A DNA stretch of 64,000 nt from Pseudomonas fulva (GTDB taxonomy: Bacteria; Pseudomonadota; Gammaproteobacteria; Pseudomonadales; Pseudomonadaceae). The position numbers and the translations under genes are program-made. Location of the stretch: the NCBI RefSeq assembly GCF_023517795.1, contig NZ_CP082928.1:3596001-3660000 (forward strand), in the 5' to 3' direction. Every line of letters starts with the position of its first letter. The first letter of the stretch is position 1. A model generated the notes under the pieces. That model was not told the DNA's origin. It saw nothing but the letters and a program-made list of their open reading frames with translations, and did no database searches. This document shows positions 46,620 to 56,005 of the stretch, piece by piece.

Positions 46620-47969
46620 TCAGTTCGAACCGCTCGCCACGGCTTCGGCCGGCCGTTGCAGCAGCAACAGGGGCAAGCCGGCGGCCAGGATCGCCAGGCC
46701 CAGCAAGGCGCCGACCCCTGCATACAGGGTGCTCGACCAGAACAGCCCCAGGCAACTGGCTGCGAACACCAGCGGCAGCAGTGGGTAAAGCGGCACGCTG
46801 AACGGTCGGCCGCGGGTGGGCTGCAGGCGGCGCAGACGCAGCAGCGACAGGGCGGTCAGGCACATGAACAGCCAGAACACCGGCGCGGTGTAGGCGACCA
46901 TGCTCTGCACGCCGTTTTCGCTCAACGCGCCGAACAACAACAGTGGCAGGGTAATCAGGCACTGCACCAGCAGCGCCCGCACCGGCGTGGCGGCGCGGTC
47001 GTTCCAGGCGCCGAGCATCGCCAGCTGCGGCACGTCGCGGCCCAGGGCGTAATAGACCCGCGAGCCGGTGAGGATGGTGGCGTTGAGGGTGCTGATCGCG
47101 GTGATGCAGATCAGCGCGCTGAGCAGCACGCCGCCCCAGGGGCCGGCGACGATGGTCATCAGGTCGGCGCCGATGGCGCTGGACTGGCGCAGGCCCTCGA
47201 GGCCGAAGATGTCGAGGAACACCAGGTTGGCCAGCAGGTACACGCCGGTCACCACCAGGGTGCCGAACAGCAGCACGCGACTCATGTTGCGGCCCGGGTT
47301 GCGCAGCTCGCCGGACAGGTACGCGGCCTCGTTCCAGCCGCCGTAGGTGAGCAGCACGAACACCATGCCCATGCCGAGCATGCCGGCCAGGTTACCGCCG
47401 CCGTCGACCGCCGCCGGCGCTACCTCGGTTAGCGGTTCGGCCAGCAGCAGGCCGGCGACCACCACCGTGAGCAGCGCCAGCAGGGTGATGCCGGTGAACA
47501 GCACCTGCAGGCGCTTGGATTCATGGGTGCCAAGGATGTTCAGGGCGGTCAGCGCCAGCACCACCAGGGTGGCGTGCCAGGCGCTGCCGTATTCGCCGAG
47601 CGGCAACAGGCGCTGGGCATAGTCGCCGTAGATGAAGGCCACCACGGCGATCGCCCCGGTCTGGATCACCGTGCCCCTGGCCCAGGCGAACAGCAGGCTG
47701 ACCTGCCGGCCCCAGGCCAGGTTGAGGTAATGGTATTCGCCGCCGCGATCCGGGTAGCTGGCGCCCAGTTCGGCGTAGCACAGCGCGCCGACCAGCATCA
47801 CCAGGCCGCCGGCCAGCCACAGGCCGATATACACGAAGGCGTTGTCGGCGTGGTGGGCCACCAGGGGCGGGAAGCCGAAGATGCCGACGCCGATCACCAC
47901 GCCGACCAGCATGGCGACGCCGTCGAGCACCGACAGGCCGGGTTGTCGTGCCGCTGCGCGTGCGCTCAT
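46620..47969 (-). CDS. APC-family amino acid permease
   Basis: 449-residue transporter with about 12 helices. Helix 1 carries LVGVVIGVGIFGFPPLV, then YAELGASYPDRGGEYHYLN, VLLTYGGWNEAAYLSGELRNPGRN and TLNATILTGSRVYYALGRD. These are hallmarks of LAT/APC-type amino acid carriers. The substrate cannot be assigned. It begins three bases after the end of an exported methyltransferase gene, so the two form an operon. Confidence 0.85.
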   Translation of the reverse strand: MSARAAARQPGLSVLDGVAMLVGVVIGVGIFGFPPLVAHHADNAFVYIGLWLAGGLVMLVGALCYAELGASYPDRGGEYHYLNLAWGRQVSLLFAWARGTVIQTGAIAVVAFIYGDYAQRLLPLGEYGSAWHATLVVLALTALNILGTHESKRLQVLFTGITLLALLTVVVAGLLLAEPLTEVAPAAVDGGGNLAGMLGMGMVFVLLTYGGWNEAAYLSGELRNPGRNMSRVLLFGTLVVTGVYLLANLVFLDIFGLEGLRQSSAIGADLMTIVAGPWGGVLLSALICITAISTLNATILTGSRVYYALGRDVPQLAMLGAWNDRAATPVRALLVQCLITLPLLLFGALSENGVQSMVAYTAPVFWLFMCLTALSLLRLRRLQPTRGRPFSVPLYPLLPLVFAASCLGLFWSSTLYAGVGALLGLAILAAGLPLLLLQRPAEAVASGSN

Positions 47970-47972
47970 GGC

Positions 47973-48764
47973 TTAGCTCCGCCGTGCGCGCCAACCGGTT
48001 ACCGCGCCTTCGGCGGAAATCGGTTCGATGCGATCACCCTCGACCTGGCCGACGTACAGCTGGCCGTCGACCTCGAAGCGCACTTCGGTGCCGTTCAGAC
48101 GCCCGCGCAGGCGCTCCTGATGCCCGGTGGTGCCGCTGATTTCCTGGAAGCGCTGCTCGAGGTCGACGGTGAAGGTTTCGCCCTCGCGCTCGACCGTCCA
48201 GTTGCCGGCGATCCTGGCCGGTACGATCCACAGGTAGATGCGCGCGCCCTCGACGATATCGCTGCGATCCGGTTCCCAGTCCTCCATGCTGAAGGCGTGG
48301 GACACCACCCGGGTGCCGGGTCGCAGGGTGTCGAGGATCACCGGGCGCAGGCGCATGTTGACGGTATTGAGCAGGTACATGGTCAGCACGTCGGCATCGG
48401 CGATGTCCTTCTTGAACAGGTCGCCCTGCTCGAACACCACCTTGTCGGCGACGCCGGCCCGCTCGGCGTTGGCCTCGGCTTCCTCGATGCGCAGCGGGTT
48501 CAGGTCGATGCCGTAGGCGGCCTTGGCGCCGCGATCCTTGACCGCCGCGATGGCGATGCGGCCATCGCCGGAGCCCAGGTCTATCACGTAGTCGTCGGGA
48601 CCGACGTCGGCCATCTCCAGCATGCGCGCCACCACCGGTTCCGGTGTCGGTACGTAGGGTACGTCGAGGGCGATGGTCTGGGCCTGGGCGGCGGACTGCA
48701 GCAGGCCGAACAGGGCCAGGGCAGAGGCGCACAGGGAAAGGGGGCGAACGGCTGCGGTTGTCAT
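47973..48764 (-). CDS. Exported class I SAM-dependent methyltransferase-like protein
   Basis: 263 residues. The N-terminal 29 residues look like a signal peptide ending QSAAQA. The SAM-binding motif I is YVIDLGSGDGRIAIAAV (about residue 60), followed by GIDLNPLRIEEAEANAERAG and TMYLLNTVNMRLRPVI. A methyltransferase with a secretion signal is odd because SAM is cytoplasmic; either the helix is an anchor or the protein is active in an unusual location. It precedes the permease gene by three bases. Confidence 0.83.
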   Translation of the reverse strand: MTTAAVRPLSLCASALALFGLLQSAAQAQTIALDVPYVPTPEPVVARMLEMADVGPDDYVIDLGSGDGRIAIAAVKDRGAKAAYGIDLNPLRIEEAEANAERAGVADKVVFEQGDLFKKDIADADVLTMYLLNTVNMRLRPVILDTLRPGTRVVSHAFSMEDWEPDRSDIVEGARIYLWIVPARIAGNWTVEREGETFTVDLEQRFQEISGTTGHQERLRGRLNGTEVRFEVDGQLYVGQVEGDRIEPISAEGAVTGWRARRS

Positions 48765-48997
48765 CGGCGGATACCTCTCAGCGGAGTCGGCAGGGGAAGG
48801 GAACGATTTTCCGACCGGAGCCTAAGCGCCAGGGTTCGACCTGTGGAACCCGGCCTGCCGGCCGGCCGCCGGAAAATCGCCCCGCAGCCCAACGGGTACG
48901 GCGCCTGCCGGGTGTGTTACCTCATGTGAAACCATTGCCTTGGTCGCGCCGAGAAGGCATGGTGGCGGCATTTTTCAGCCACGGGATCGAGCTGCGC

Positions 48998-50215
48998 ATG
49001 CGCCTTCTGCACACCTCCGACTGGCACCTGGGCCAGCACTTCATGGGCAAGACGCGCCAGGCCGAGCACCAGGCGTTCTGCGCCTGGCTGATCGAGCAGG
49101 TGCGCGAGCACGGGGTGCAGGCAGTGCTGGTCGCCGGGGATATCTTCGACACCGGCTCGCCGCCCAGCTATGCCCGTGAGCAGTACAACCATTTCGTGGT
49201 GGCGCTGCGCGAAACCGGCTGCCAGCTGGTGGTGCTCGGCGGCAACCATGATTCGGTGGCCATGCTCGGCGAGAGCCGCACCCTGCTGGCGCAGCTCGGC
49301 ACCCGGGTGATTCCCGGCGTCGGCGCCCACCTGCACGAACAGTTGCTGGTGCTCGACGGCGCCGATGGCGCGCCGGCGGCGCTGCTCTGCGCCATCCCCT
49401 TCATCCGCCCGCGCGATGTGCTGCGCAGCGAAGCGGGGCAGAGTGCGGCGGACAAGCAACTGTCTTTGCAGCAAGCCATTCACGCCCATTACCAGGCGCT
49501 GTACGAGCTGGCCCTGGCGCGGCGCGGCGAACTCGGCGCGGCTCTGCCGATCATCGCCACCGGCCACCTGACCACCGTGGGCGCCAGCGCCAGCGAGTCG
49601 GTGCGCGAGATCTACGTCGGCGCGCTGGAGGCCTTTCCGACCTCGTCCTTCCCGGCGGTCGACTACATCGCCCTGGGGCATATCCATCGGCCGCAGAAGG
49701 TCGCCGGCCTGGAGCATATCCGCTACAGCGGCTCGCCGATCCCGCTGAGCTTCGACGAAGCCCGCCAGCAGAAGGAAGTGCTGCTGGTCGACCTGGACGA
49801 GGCAGGCCTGCGTGAGGTGCGCGCCTTGCCGGTGCCGCGCCTGCAGGCCCTGCAGTCGCTGCGTGGCTCGTTGAAGACGCTGCCGACGGCGCTGGCCGAG
49901 GCGGCGCGCGAAGGCAACGCCGAGCGCCCGGTATGGCTGGAAGTGCAGGTCGAGCTGGACGATTACCTGAGCGATTTGCCGGTGCGCATCGCCGCGCTGT
50001 GCGACGGCCTGCCGGTGGAGGTACTGCGCATTCGTCGCGCCCGTGGCAACGCGGTCGCCAGCCTGCAGGGCGAGCAGGGCACGCTCGACGAACTGACCCC
50101 CGAGCAGGTGTTCGAGCAGCGCCTGGCCAGCGAAACCCTGGAGCCCGAGCAGCGGCAGCGCCTGCAGGGGCTTTACGGCAAGGTGCTGGCTGAACTGCGC
50201 GACGATCCTGCCTGA
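48998..50215 (+). CDS. sbcD: Exonuclease subunit SbcD
   Basis: 405-residue Mre11-type nuclease with complete phosphoesterase motifs: DWHLGQHF, GDIFDTGSP, LGGNHDS, ATGHLTTVG and ALGHIHRPQ. With SbcC it cleaves DNA hairpins and protein-blocked ends. The start MRLLHTSDW is standard for the family; the ribosome site is weak. The partner sbcC would normally follow at once, but here it starts about 8.5 kb downstream and an inverted-repeat element begins immediately after this stop codon. Confidence 0.95.
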   Translation: MRLLHTSDWHLGQHFMGKTRQAEHQAFCAWLIEQVREHGVQAVLVAGDIFDTGSPPSYAREQYNHFVVALRETGCQLVVLGGNHDSVAMLGESRTLLAQLGTRVIPGVGAHLHEQLLVLDGADGAPAALLCAIPFIRPRDVLRSEAGQSAADKQLSLQQAIHAHYQALYELALARRGELGAALPIIATGHLTTVGASASESVREIYVGALEAFPTSSFPAVDYIALGHIHRPQKVAGLEHIRYSGSPIPLSFDEARQQKEVLLVDLDEAGLREVRALPVPRLQALQSLRGSLKTLPTALAEAAREGNAERPVWLEVQVELDDYLSDLPVRIAALCDGLPVEVLRIRRARGNAVASLQGEQGTLDELTPEQVFEQRLASETLEPEQRQRLQGLYGKVLAELRDDPA

Positions 50216-50445
50216 TTCAGACTAGTTTTATGATCTTTCAGCCCAGGTTCGTCTATTTTGGCAGCTAAGTGGCGCAAGCGATCATTTGCAGTGGTGGGCT
50301 AAAGCCCACCCTACCGATAGTGCCAGCCTCGTAGGGTGGGCTTCAGCCCACCGATGTGAGCAGGTTTGAAATCGCAGCACGAAAGGCCGCTTCTGCCTTG
50401 CAGCTGCCGCTTCACGCGCATAGAAGGTCATGAGCAGGCTCTCAG
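50216..50445. repeat. Terminal-inverted-repeat element, copy C (between convergent genes)
   Basis: The left end TTCAGACTAGTTTTATGATCTTT begins one base after the sbcD stop. The right end, inverted, is CTGAGAGCCTGCTCATGACCTTC and its TGA is the stop codon of the chemoreceptor gene. Flanks share GGCAGCTAAGTGGCG and GGCCGCTTCTGCCTTG with copy B. The core differs: it holds two GGTGGGCT...AGCCCACC palindromes (about 50294-50317 and 50334-50353). Confidence 0.8.
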
Positions 50446-52079
50446 GCCCTGAAGAAACTCACCCGCTCGATCAGCCGGCGTGCCAGCGACGACAGTTCCT
50501 CGCTGGCAGCGGACACCTGGGTGGAGCCCGCGGTGGTTTCCACCGTGCTGGCGTGAATGCGGCTGATGTTCTGGTTGACGTCTTCGGCCACCAGGCTCTG
50601 CTGCTGAGCGGCGCTGGCGATCTGCGCGTTCATGTCCTTGATCGCGCCGACCTCCTGGCGAATCCGGCCCAGGGCCTGCTCGGTCTCGGCGGTCTGCGCG
50701 ACCGTCTTGCGGGCCATCTCGCTGCTGGTCTGCATGATCTGCGCGGCGCTGCTGGCGCCGGCCTGCAGTTGCTCGATCATGCCGCTGATTTCCCGGGTCG
50801 AGGTCTGCGTGCGATTGGCCAGGGAGCGCACCTCGTCGGCCACCACGGCAAAACCGCGGCCATGCTCGCCGGCCCGGGCCGCCTCGATGGCGGCATTGAG
50901 CGCCAGCAGATTGGTCTGGTCGGCAATCGAGGTGATCACCGCGATGATGGTCTCGATGTTGCTGCTGTCGCGGGCCAGTTGCTCGACCCGCTCGGCGGCC
51001 GCGTCGAGCACCCTGGCCAGTTCCTGAATCGCCTGGCCGCCCTGGGTGACCAATTGGCTGCCGGTCTCCACTTCGCCGTCGGCGTTGCGGGTGGCCGAGG
51101 CCGCGGTGTCGGCATAGCCGGCCACTTCGTTGACCGTGGCCGCCATCTGGTTGATCGCCGCGGCCATCTGCTCGGCTTCTTCGGACTGCGCCTGCAACTG
51201 CCGGTTGTTGCTGGCCGACGTGGCGCGCAGCTGGTCGGCGGACAGGTTCAGCTCGCTAGCGGCGCTGCGCACCTGGCTGATGGTGTCGCCGAGGCGTGCA
51301 CTCATGTCCTTCACCGCGCCCATCACGCTGTGCGGGTAGCGGGTGTCGATGCGCTGGTCGAGGGCGCCGCCGGCCAGGCGCTGGATGACCTCGGCCACCT
51401 GGTGCGGTTCGGCGCCGAGGGTCGAGCGCAGGCGGCGGATGATCAGCAGCGAGACGATCACGCTGAGCAGGATCGCCACGCTGGTGACCGCCACGATCAG
51501 CAGGCCGAAGCTGCCCGCGGTTGCACGCACGCCATCCAGGCTGCTGGTGATGTCCTTCTCCTGCAGGTCGATAAAGGCGTTGATGTCCTTGAGCCATTGC
51601 GTGTAAAGGGCTGCCACCTCCCGCGACAGCAGCGCCTGGGCGCCCTCGATGTCACCCCTCTGGCGCTGCTCGATCAGCCGTTGGGTCAGTTCGCGGGCGC
51701 TGCGCTCGATGGTCTTGATCTGGCCGAGCTGGCGTTGCTCCTCGGCACTCGAACCGGCAGCGGCAACCAGCCTGTCGAGCGGCGCGGCCGATTGCTGGTA
51801 GAAGCCGTCGAGGCGTTCGATGTTGCGCAGCTGGACGTCCATCGCCGCCGGGTCGCGGGCCAGCACCAGGTCACGGATGGCGATGGCGCGGTCATGCACG
51901 CTGCCGCGAAAGTTGATCGCGTAGCGTTGCTTGAGGCTGGCGCCCTCGTTGACCTCGCTGAGGCTGCTGTCGATCACCTGCACACGCTGGATTCCAACCA
52001 GGGCGACCAGAATCATCAGCGATAATACCAGCCCGAAGCCCATGGCCAGGCGCTGGGCGATCGTTAACGGTTGCGACAT
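50442..52079 (-). CDS. Methyl-accepting chemotaxis protein, four-helix-bundle sensor
   Basis: 545-residue chemoreceptor. Membrane helices at about 11-32 and 187-212 enclose a periplasmic sensor of about 155 residues with the four-helix-bundle (4HB_MCP) character ([20 protein letters not shown]). HAMP follows, then the cytoplasmic coiled-coil hairpin with the invariant tip [22 protein letters not shown]. The ligand is unknown. Its stop codon lies in the end of repeat element C. No flagellar sigma promoter was recognised upstream. Confidence 0.92.
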   Translation of the reverse strand: MSQPLTIAQRLAMGFGLVLSLMILVALVGIQRVQVIDSSLSEVNEGASLKQRYAINFRGSVHDRAIAIRDLVLARDPAAMDVQLRNIERLDGFYQQSAAPLDRLVAAAGSSAEEQRQLGQIKTIERSARELTQRLIEQRQRGDIEGAQALLSREVAALYTQWLKDINAFIDLQEKDITSSLDGVRATAGSFGLLIVAVTSVAILLSVIVSLLIIRRLRSTLGAEPHQVAEVIQRLAGGALDQRIDTRYPHSVMGAVKDMSARLGDTISQVRSAASELNLSADQLRATSASNNRQLQAQSEEAEQMAAAINQMAATVNEVAGYADTAASATRNADGEVETGSQLVTQGGQAIQELARVLDAAAERVEQLARDSSNIETIIAVITSIADQTNLLALNAAIEAARAGEHGRGFAVVADEVRSLANRTQTSTREISGMIEQLQAGASSAAQIMQTSSEMARKTVAQTAETEQALGRIRQEVGAIKDMNAQIASAAQQQSLVAEDVNQNISRIHASTVETTAGSTQVSAASEELSSLARRLIERVSFFRA

Positions 52080-52325
52080 TTTTCGAGGTACCTATGGAGG
52101 GGAGAGGCCACAGGTTCGCTCGCAACGCAGTGATTGCAGGAAAGGTTGGCCTGAGGGCGCTGAGGCTATTGGTTCCGTGGCGGAAATCAAGCGCTTTGTG
52201 CTGGCTGATTGATGCTATAGCGTGCCGCTATGGCGTGTGATTTCGCCGTTTGCCGCCGGCACCTGTCAAGGGCGCCGGTTCTGCTCCTGCGCCCGACTCC
52301 GGGGAAGCGGGCGCGAGGGCGGCAC

Positions 52326-53960
52326 TCAGATACGGAACTGCCCGAGCAGGCGACCGAGTTGCTCGGCCAGTTGCTTGAGGTGCTGGCTGGCCGCGCTGGA
52401 TTGCTCGGCCGACTCGGCGGCGCTGTGGGCCAGCGCCGCGGTATGGGTGACGTTCTGGTTGATGTCGTCGACCACATGGGACTGCTGCAGCGTGGCGCTG
52501 GCGATCGAGGCATTGAGGCCAGTCAGGTTGCGCAGCGACTGGGCGATCTGCGCCAGGCTCTCGCCGGCCTGGCTGGCCTGCTCGACCGTCAGGCGCGAGG
52601 CCTGGCTGCTGTCGCCGATGGCTTTCACCGCAGCCTGGGAATTGCCCTGCAGGCGCTCGATCATGCCCTGGATCTCCGCCGTGGATTTCTGCGTGCGCTG
52701 GGCCAGCAGGCGTACCTCGTCGGCGACCACGGCAAAGCCGCGGCCCTGTTCGCCGGCACGGGCGGCTTCGATGGCGGCGTTGAGCGCCAGCAGGTTGGTC
52801 TGCTCGGCGATCGAGCGGATCACCTCCAGCACGCCACCGATCTGCGTGCTTTCGCTGGCCAGCGATTCGATCACCGCCACGGCCTTGTCGATGGTGGCGG
52901 ACAACTGGTCGATCTGCTGCAGGCTGGCATCGATATTGTGCTGGCCCTGGCGCGCCTGTTCTTCGGCGGTGTGCACTTCGCTGGAAGCGTGCTCGGCGTT
53001 CTTGGCCACATCCTGCACGCCGTAGGTGACTTCGTTGACCGCGGTGGCGACCAGCTCCATCTGCTGGGCCTGTTGCTGGCTGTGCTGCTGCGCGGCGCTG
53101 GAAATGTCGCCGAGCGAGGAAGCGGCCTGGTCGAGGGAGGCGGCGGAGTCGAGCAGTTGGCGGATCACCTGGCGCATCTTGCCGGTGAAGGCGTTGAAGT
53201 GCCCGGCCAGGGCGGCCAGCTCATCGCGGCCCTGGTCGTCGAGCCTGTGGGTCAGGTCGCCCTCGCCACTGGCGATATTGGCCATGGCGGTGACCGCCTG
53301 CTGCAGGGGCACGGCGATGCTGCGTGAAATCATCACCACCAGGGCGATCAGCAGCAGGGTGGCCGGTACACCGATGGCCAGCGCCTTCAACGCCTGGGAC
53401 CTGAACTCGGCCTGCACATCGTCGACGTACACGCCCGAACCGATGATCCAGCCCCAGGGCTGGAACAGCTCGACGTAGGAAATCTTCGGCACCGGCTCGC
53501 TGGCGCCCGGCTTGGGCCAGCGGTAGTCGATCGGCCCGGCGCCCTGACTTCTGGTGAGTGCCACCATGTCGTTGAACAGCGCCTTGCCGTCCGGGTCCTT
53601 GATGCTGGACAGGTTCTGCCCCTCGAGCTTGGCATTGGTCGGGTGCATGATCATGGTCGGCGTCTGGTCGTTGATCCAGAAGTACTCCTGACCACCGTAG
53701 CGCAGGTTGCGGATCACCTCGATCGCCTGCTTCTGCGCCTGCTCGCGGCTCAGCGTGCCGCTGGCCTCCAGGCCCTGGTAGTGCTTGAGAATGCCCACGG
53801 CGGTCTGCACCACGTGCTGGGTCTTTTCGGCCTTGCCGGCATACAGGCCAAGGCTGATCTGATTGAGCATGTAGGCGCCGAGCAGCACCAGCATCAGCAC
53901 CGGCATCGCGATGATGAGCCACAGACGACGATTAATCGGCAAGCGACGCAAGCTGTTCAT
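52326..53960 (-). CDS. Methyl-accepting chemotaxis protein, single-Cache sensor
   Basis: 544-residue chemoreceptor. A helix at about 12-34 is followed by a periplasmic single-Cache (Cache_2 type) domain recognised by [20 protein letters not shown] and [15 protein letters not shown] second helix lies near 190-210, then HAMP, and the signalling tip [22 protein letters not shown]. Cache_2 receptors often bind small carboxylates. The start [13 protein letters not shown] is chosen over a longer frame. It lies 246 bases upstream of the other receptor gene, same strand. Confidence 0.92.
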   Translation of the reverse strand: MNSLRRLPINRRLWLIIAMPVLMLVLLGAYMLNQISLGLYAGKAEKTQHVVQTAVGILKHYQGLEASGTLSREQAQKQAIEVIRNLRYGGQEYFWINDQTPTMIMHPTNAKLEGQNLSSIKDPDGKALFNDMVALTRSQGAGPIDYRWPKPGASEPVPKISYVELFQPWGWIIGSGVYVDDVQAEFRSQALKALAIGVPATLLLIALVVMISRSIAVPLQQAVTAMANIASGEGDLTHRLDDQGRDELAALAGHFNAFTGKMRQVIRQLLDSAASLDQAASSLGDISSAAQQHSQQQAQQMELVATAVNEVTYGVQDVAKNAEHASSEVHTAEEQARQGQHNIDASLQQIDQLSATIDKAVAVIESLASESTQIGGVLEVIRSIAEQTNLLALNAAIEAARAGEQGRGFAVVADEVRLLAQRTQKSTAEIQGMIERLQGNSQAAVKAIGDSSQASRLTVEQASQAGESLAQIAQSLRNLTGLNASIASATLQQSHVVDDINQNVTHTAALAHSAAESAEQSSAASQHLKQLAEQLGRLLGQFRI

Positions 53961-54095
53961 GGGGGCATTTCCTGATCTTGTTGTTCTTGTAAGGGCAGCC
54001 GGTGCGAGCCGGCAGCCGTTTTGCACCTGATAGCACTTCACTGGCTCGGCGTAAATCGAAAAGATGCGGGCACGGTTTTTTTACCGTCGAAATGG

Positions 54096-54124
54096 CTGAA
54101 AGCCCCTGTTTACGGGGTTTTCAG
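54096..54124 (-). terminator. Candidate hairpin downstream of the GntR gene
   Basis: An 11-bp stem with one mismatch (CTGAAAGCCCC / GGGGTTTTCAG) and a 7-base loop lies about 117 bases beyond the stop codon of the minus-strand GntR gene. Between them is a short tandem repeat of AGGCG (four copies at 54181-54200). The hairpin could end the GntR transcript; no strong T run follows. Confidence 0.45.
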
Positions 54125-54240
54125 GTCGTCGGACATCAGTCGAGCGGTGGCGCCGACCCAGCCCGCCACACGCCTGGGCGAGGCGAGGCGAGGCGAGGCG
54201 GCAGGCGCGCATCCTGCCGCAAAGGCGGGGCGGGGAAAGG

Positions 54241-54969
54241 TCAGCAGATATCGATCTGGTAGCGAAAGTTGGCCGCTGCCGCGCGCGACAGGCGGTACTC
54301 CAGCGGGCTGCGGTCGTAACCCAGGGCCGTGCGTTCGATCACCACGATGGGGTCGCCCTCGCCAATGGCCAGGGTGTCGGCCATTGGCCCGTCGGCGCAG
54401 CCCACGGTCAGGGTTTCCCGGGCCGAGGCGATGCACTGGCCGCACTGCTTCTCGTAGAAGGGGTAGAGCAGGTCGCCGAAGGTGTCCGAGTCGATATCCA
54501 GCAGCACGATGAAACGCGAAGCGGGCAGCCAGATCTCCTCGTGGAACAGGGTGCGGTCTTTGATCACCCGCAGGCGCTCCATGCGCAGCACCTGCTCGCC
54601 GGCTTTCAGGGCGAGCGCCTTGGCGATCTCCCTGGAGGGCTTTTGCAGGGCCTTGGAAAGAATCCGGCTGGTGGGGATTTCCCGGTCGCCGCTGGCATCC
54701 ACCTGGCGAAAGAAGCGCGCCAGCGAGGCGTCGAAATTCGGCCGCCGCACGAAGGTGCCACGGCCCTGGCTGCGCAGCAGCAACCCTTCGTTCACCAGGG
54801 TATCCACTGCTTTGCGCACCGTGCCGATGGCCACGCCGTAAAGCTTGGTCAGCTCTGCTTCGGTGGGGATGGGCGCGCCGGGCGACCACTCGCCAGCGGC
54901 GATCTTGGCGAGCATTTCCTCACGCAATCGTTGGTACAGCGGCAGGCGTTGGTCGTATCCGAGGGTCAT
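54241..54969 (-). CDS. GntR-family (HutC/UTRA) transcriptional regulator
   Basis: 242 residues. The N-terminal winged helix has PLYQRLREEMLAKIAAGEW and the recognition part TEAELTKLYGVAIGTVRKAVD; the C-terminal UTRA ligand domain has EEIWLPASRFIVLL and ERTALGYDRSPLEYRLS. HutC-type members are usually repressors released by a pathway intermediate. It is divergent from the amidohydrolase/transporter pair, and a 16-bp perfect palindrome overlaps the likely promoter there. Confidence 0.92.
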   Translation of the reverse strand: MTLGYDQRLPLYQRLREEMLAKIAAGEWSPGAPIPTEAELTKLYGVAIGTVRKAVDTLVNEGLLLRSQGRGTFVRRPNFDASLARFFRQVDASGDREIPTSRILSKALQKPSREIAKALALKAGEQVLRMERLRVIKDRTLFHEEIWLPASRFIVLLDIDSDTFGDLLYPFYEKQCGQCIASARETLTVGCADGPMADTLAIGEGDPIVVIERTALGYDRSPLEYRLSRAAAANFRYQIDIC

Positions 54970-55025
54970 CGCGTCTGGTGGTCCGGTTGCAACAGGCTGG
55001 CGCCACTCTACCACCGGCTGATCGA

Positions 55026-55076
55026 TTGACAGAATGGCTGAAGCAAATATATGGTCAACTATTCATATATATGAAT
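55026..55076 (+). promoter_or_regulatory. Promoter and probable GntR operator of the amidohydrolase/transporter unit
   Basis: A consensus -35 (TTGACA, 55026-55031) is followed after 16 bases by TATATG (55048-55053) as a possible -10. Just downstream, at 55061-55076, is the perfect 16-bp palindrome ATTCATATATATGAAT, an AT-rich island in GC-rich surroundings. Its place directly after the -10 fits a repressor operator. It lies 66 bases ahead of the amidohydrolase start and about 90 bases from the GntR start. Confidence 0.65.
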
Positions 55077-55141
55077 GTATGTCGTGATAACAAGGGCCAG
55101 CCCTGCTGCCGGCCTTCACAACAATCGATCAGGTACGCCCA

Positions 55142-55972
55142 ATGAGCACCTTCAGCCCTGCCATCACCGGCATCGACACCCACGCGCATATCTTTCGCCA
55201 GGATCTGCCGATGGTCGCCAACCGCCGTTACAGCCCGCACTACGACGCCTTGGTCGAGCAATACCTTGCCCATCTGGACGCCCATGGCCTGTCCCATGGC
55301 GTGTTGATCCAGCCGAGTTTTCTCGGCACCGACAACGGCTTTATGGTCGAGGCGTTACGCCTGCACCCGGAGCGCCTGCGCGGCGTGGCGGTGGTCGACG
55401 TGGCGATCACCGATGCCGAGCTGGACGCGCTCGCGGCAGCCGGCGTAGTGGGCATTCGCCTGAACCTGATCGGCAAGGAGTTGCAGGACTACACCGGCGC
55501 CGCCTGGAGCGCCTTGTTCGAGCGCCTGGCCCGTCGTGGCTGGCAGGTGGAAATCCAGCGGGGCATCGATGACCTAGCGCAGATCGTGCCGGCCATCGTT
55601 GCCGCGGGCGTCAAGGTGGTCATTGACCATTTCGGCCTGCCCGCTGGTGGTATCGATGCGCACAACCCCGACCACCAGGCATTTCTGCAATTGCTCGGCG
55701 ATTCGCGGGTGTGGCTGAAGCTGTCGGCGGCCTACCGCAGCAACACCGACCCGGTGCAGTGCGCCGCGGTGCTGGCGCAGGTGCGTGCAGCGGCCGGCGG
55801 TATCGAGCGTTTCCTGTGGGGCAGCGATTGGCCCAACACCCAGTTCGAAGATCGGACAGACTATGCCGAGCAGTTCGAATTGATCGAGGCGCTGTTGCCG
55901 GATGCGGCCGAGCGTCATCAGGTCCTGGTCGCCAACCCGGCGCGCCTTTTCGGTTTTCCCGGCAGCCGCTGA
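55142..55972 (+). CDS. Amidohydrolase_2 family hydrolase (2-pyrone-4,6-dicarboxylate lactonase-like)
   Basis: 276-residue TIM-barrel metal hydrolase. It begins GIDTHAHIFRQDLP, with the HxH metal pair. Further ligands are seen in VVIDHFGLPAGG and the aspartate of FLWGSDWPNTQF. The pattern matches 2-pyrone-4,6-dicarboxylate lactonase (LigI) and its relatives, which open lactones of dicarboxylic acids. The co-transcribed dicarboxylate-type carrier fits such a substrate, but the exact compound is not known. The gene starts 66 bases after the operator palindrome. Confidence 0.83.
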   Translation: MSTFSPAITGIDTHAHIFRQDLPMVANRRYSPHYDALVEQYLAHLDAHGLSHGVLIQPSFLGTDNGFMVEALRLHPERLRGVAVVDVAITDAELDALAAAGVVGIRLNLIGKELQDYTGAAWSALFERLARRGWQVEIQRGIDDLAQIVPAIVAAGVKVVIDHFGLPAGGIDAHNPDHQAFLQLLGDSRVWLKLSAAYRSNTDPVQCAAVLAQVRAAAGGIERFLWGSDWPNTQFEDRTDYAEQFELIEALLPDAAERHQVLVANPARLFGFPGSR

Positions 55973-56005
55973 TCCCATTCGAACAACAACAGGAAATCTC
56001 TCACC

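Noticed and set aside
46537..46962. Frame extending the HAD protein upstream
   Set aside because: It overlaps the permease gene in another frame. The ATG at 46567 has an AGGAG site and places the HAD motif at the expected distance from the N-terminus.
50442..54120. Possible FliA (flagellar sigma) promoters for the two chemoreceptors
   Set aside because: No GCCGATAA-like -10 with a correctly spaced -35 could be found upstream of either gene.
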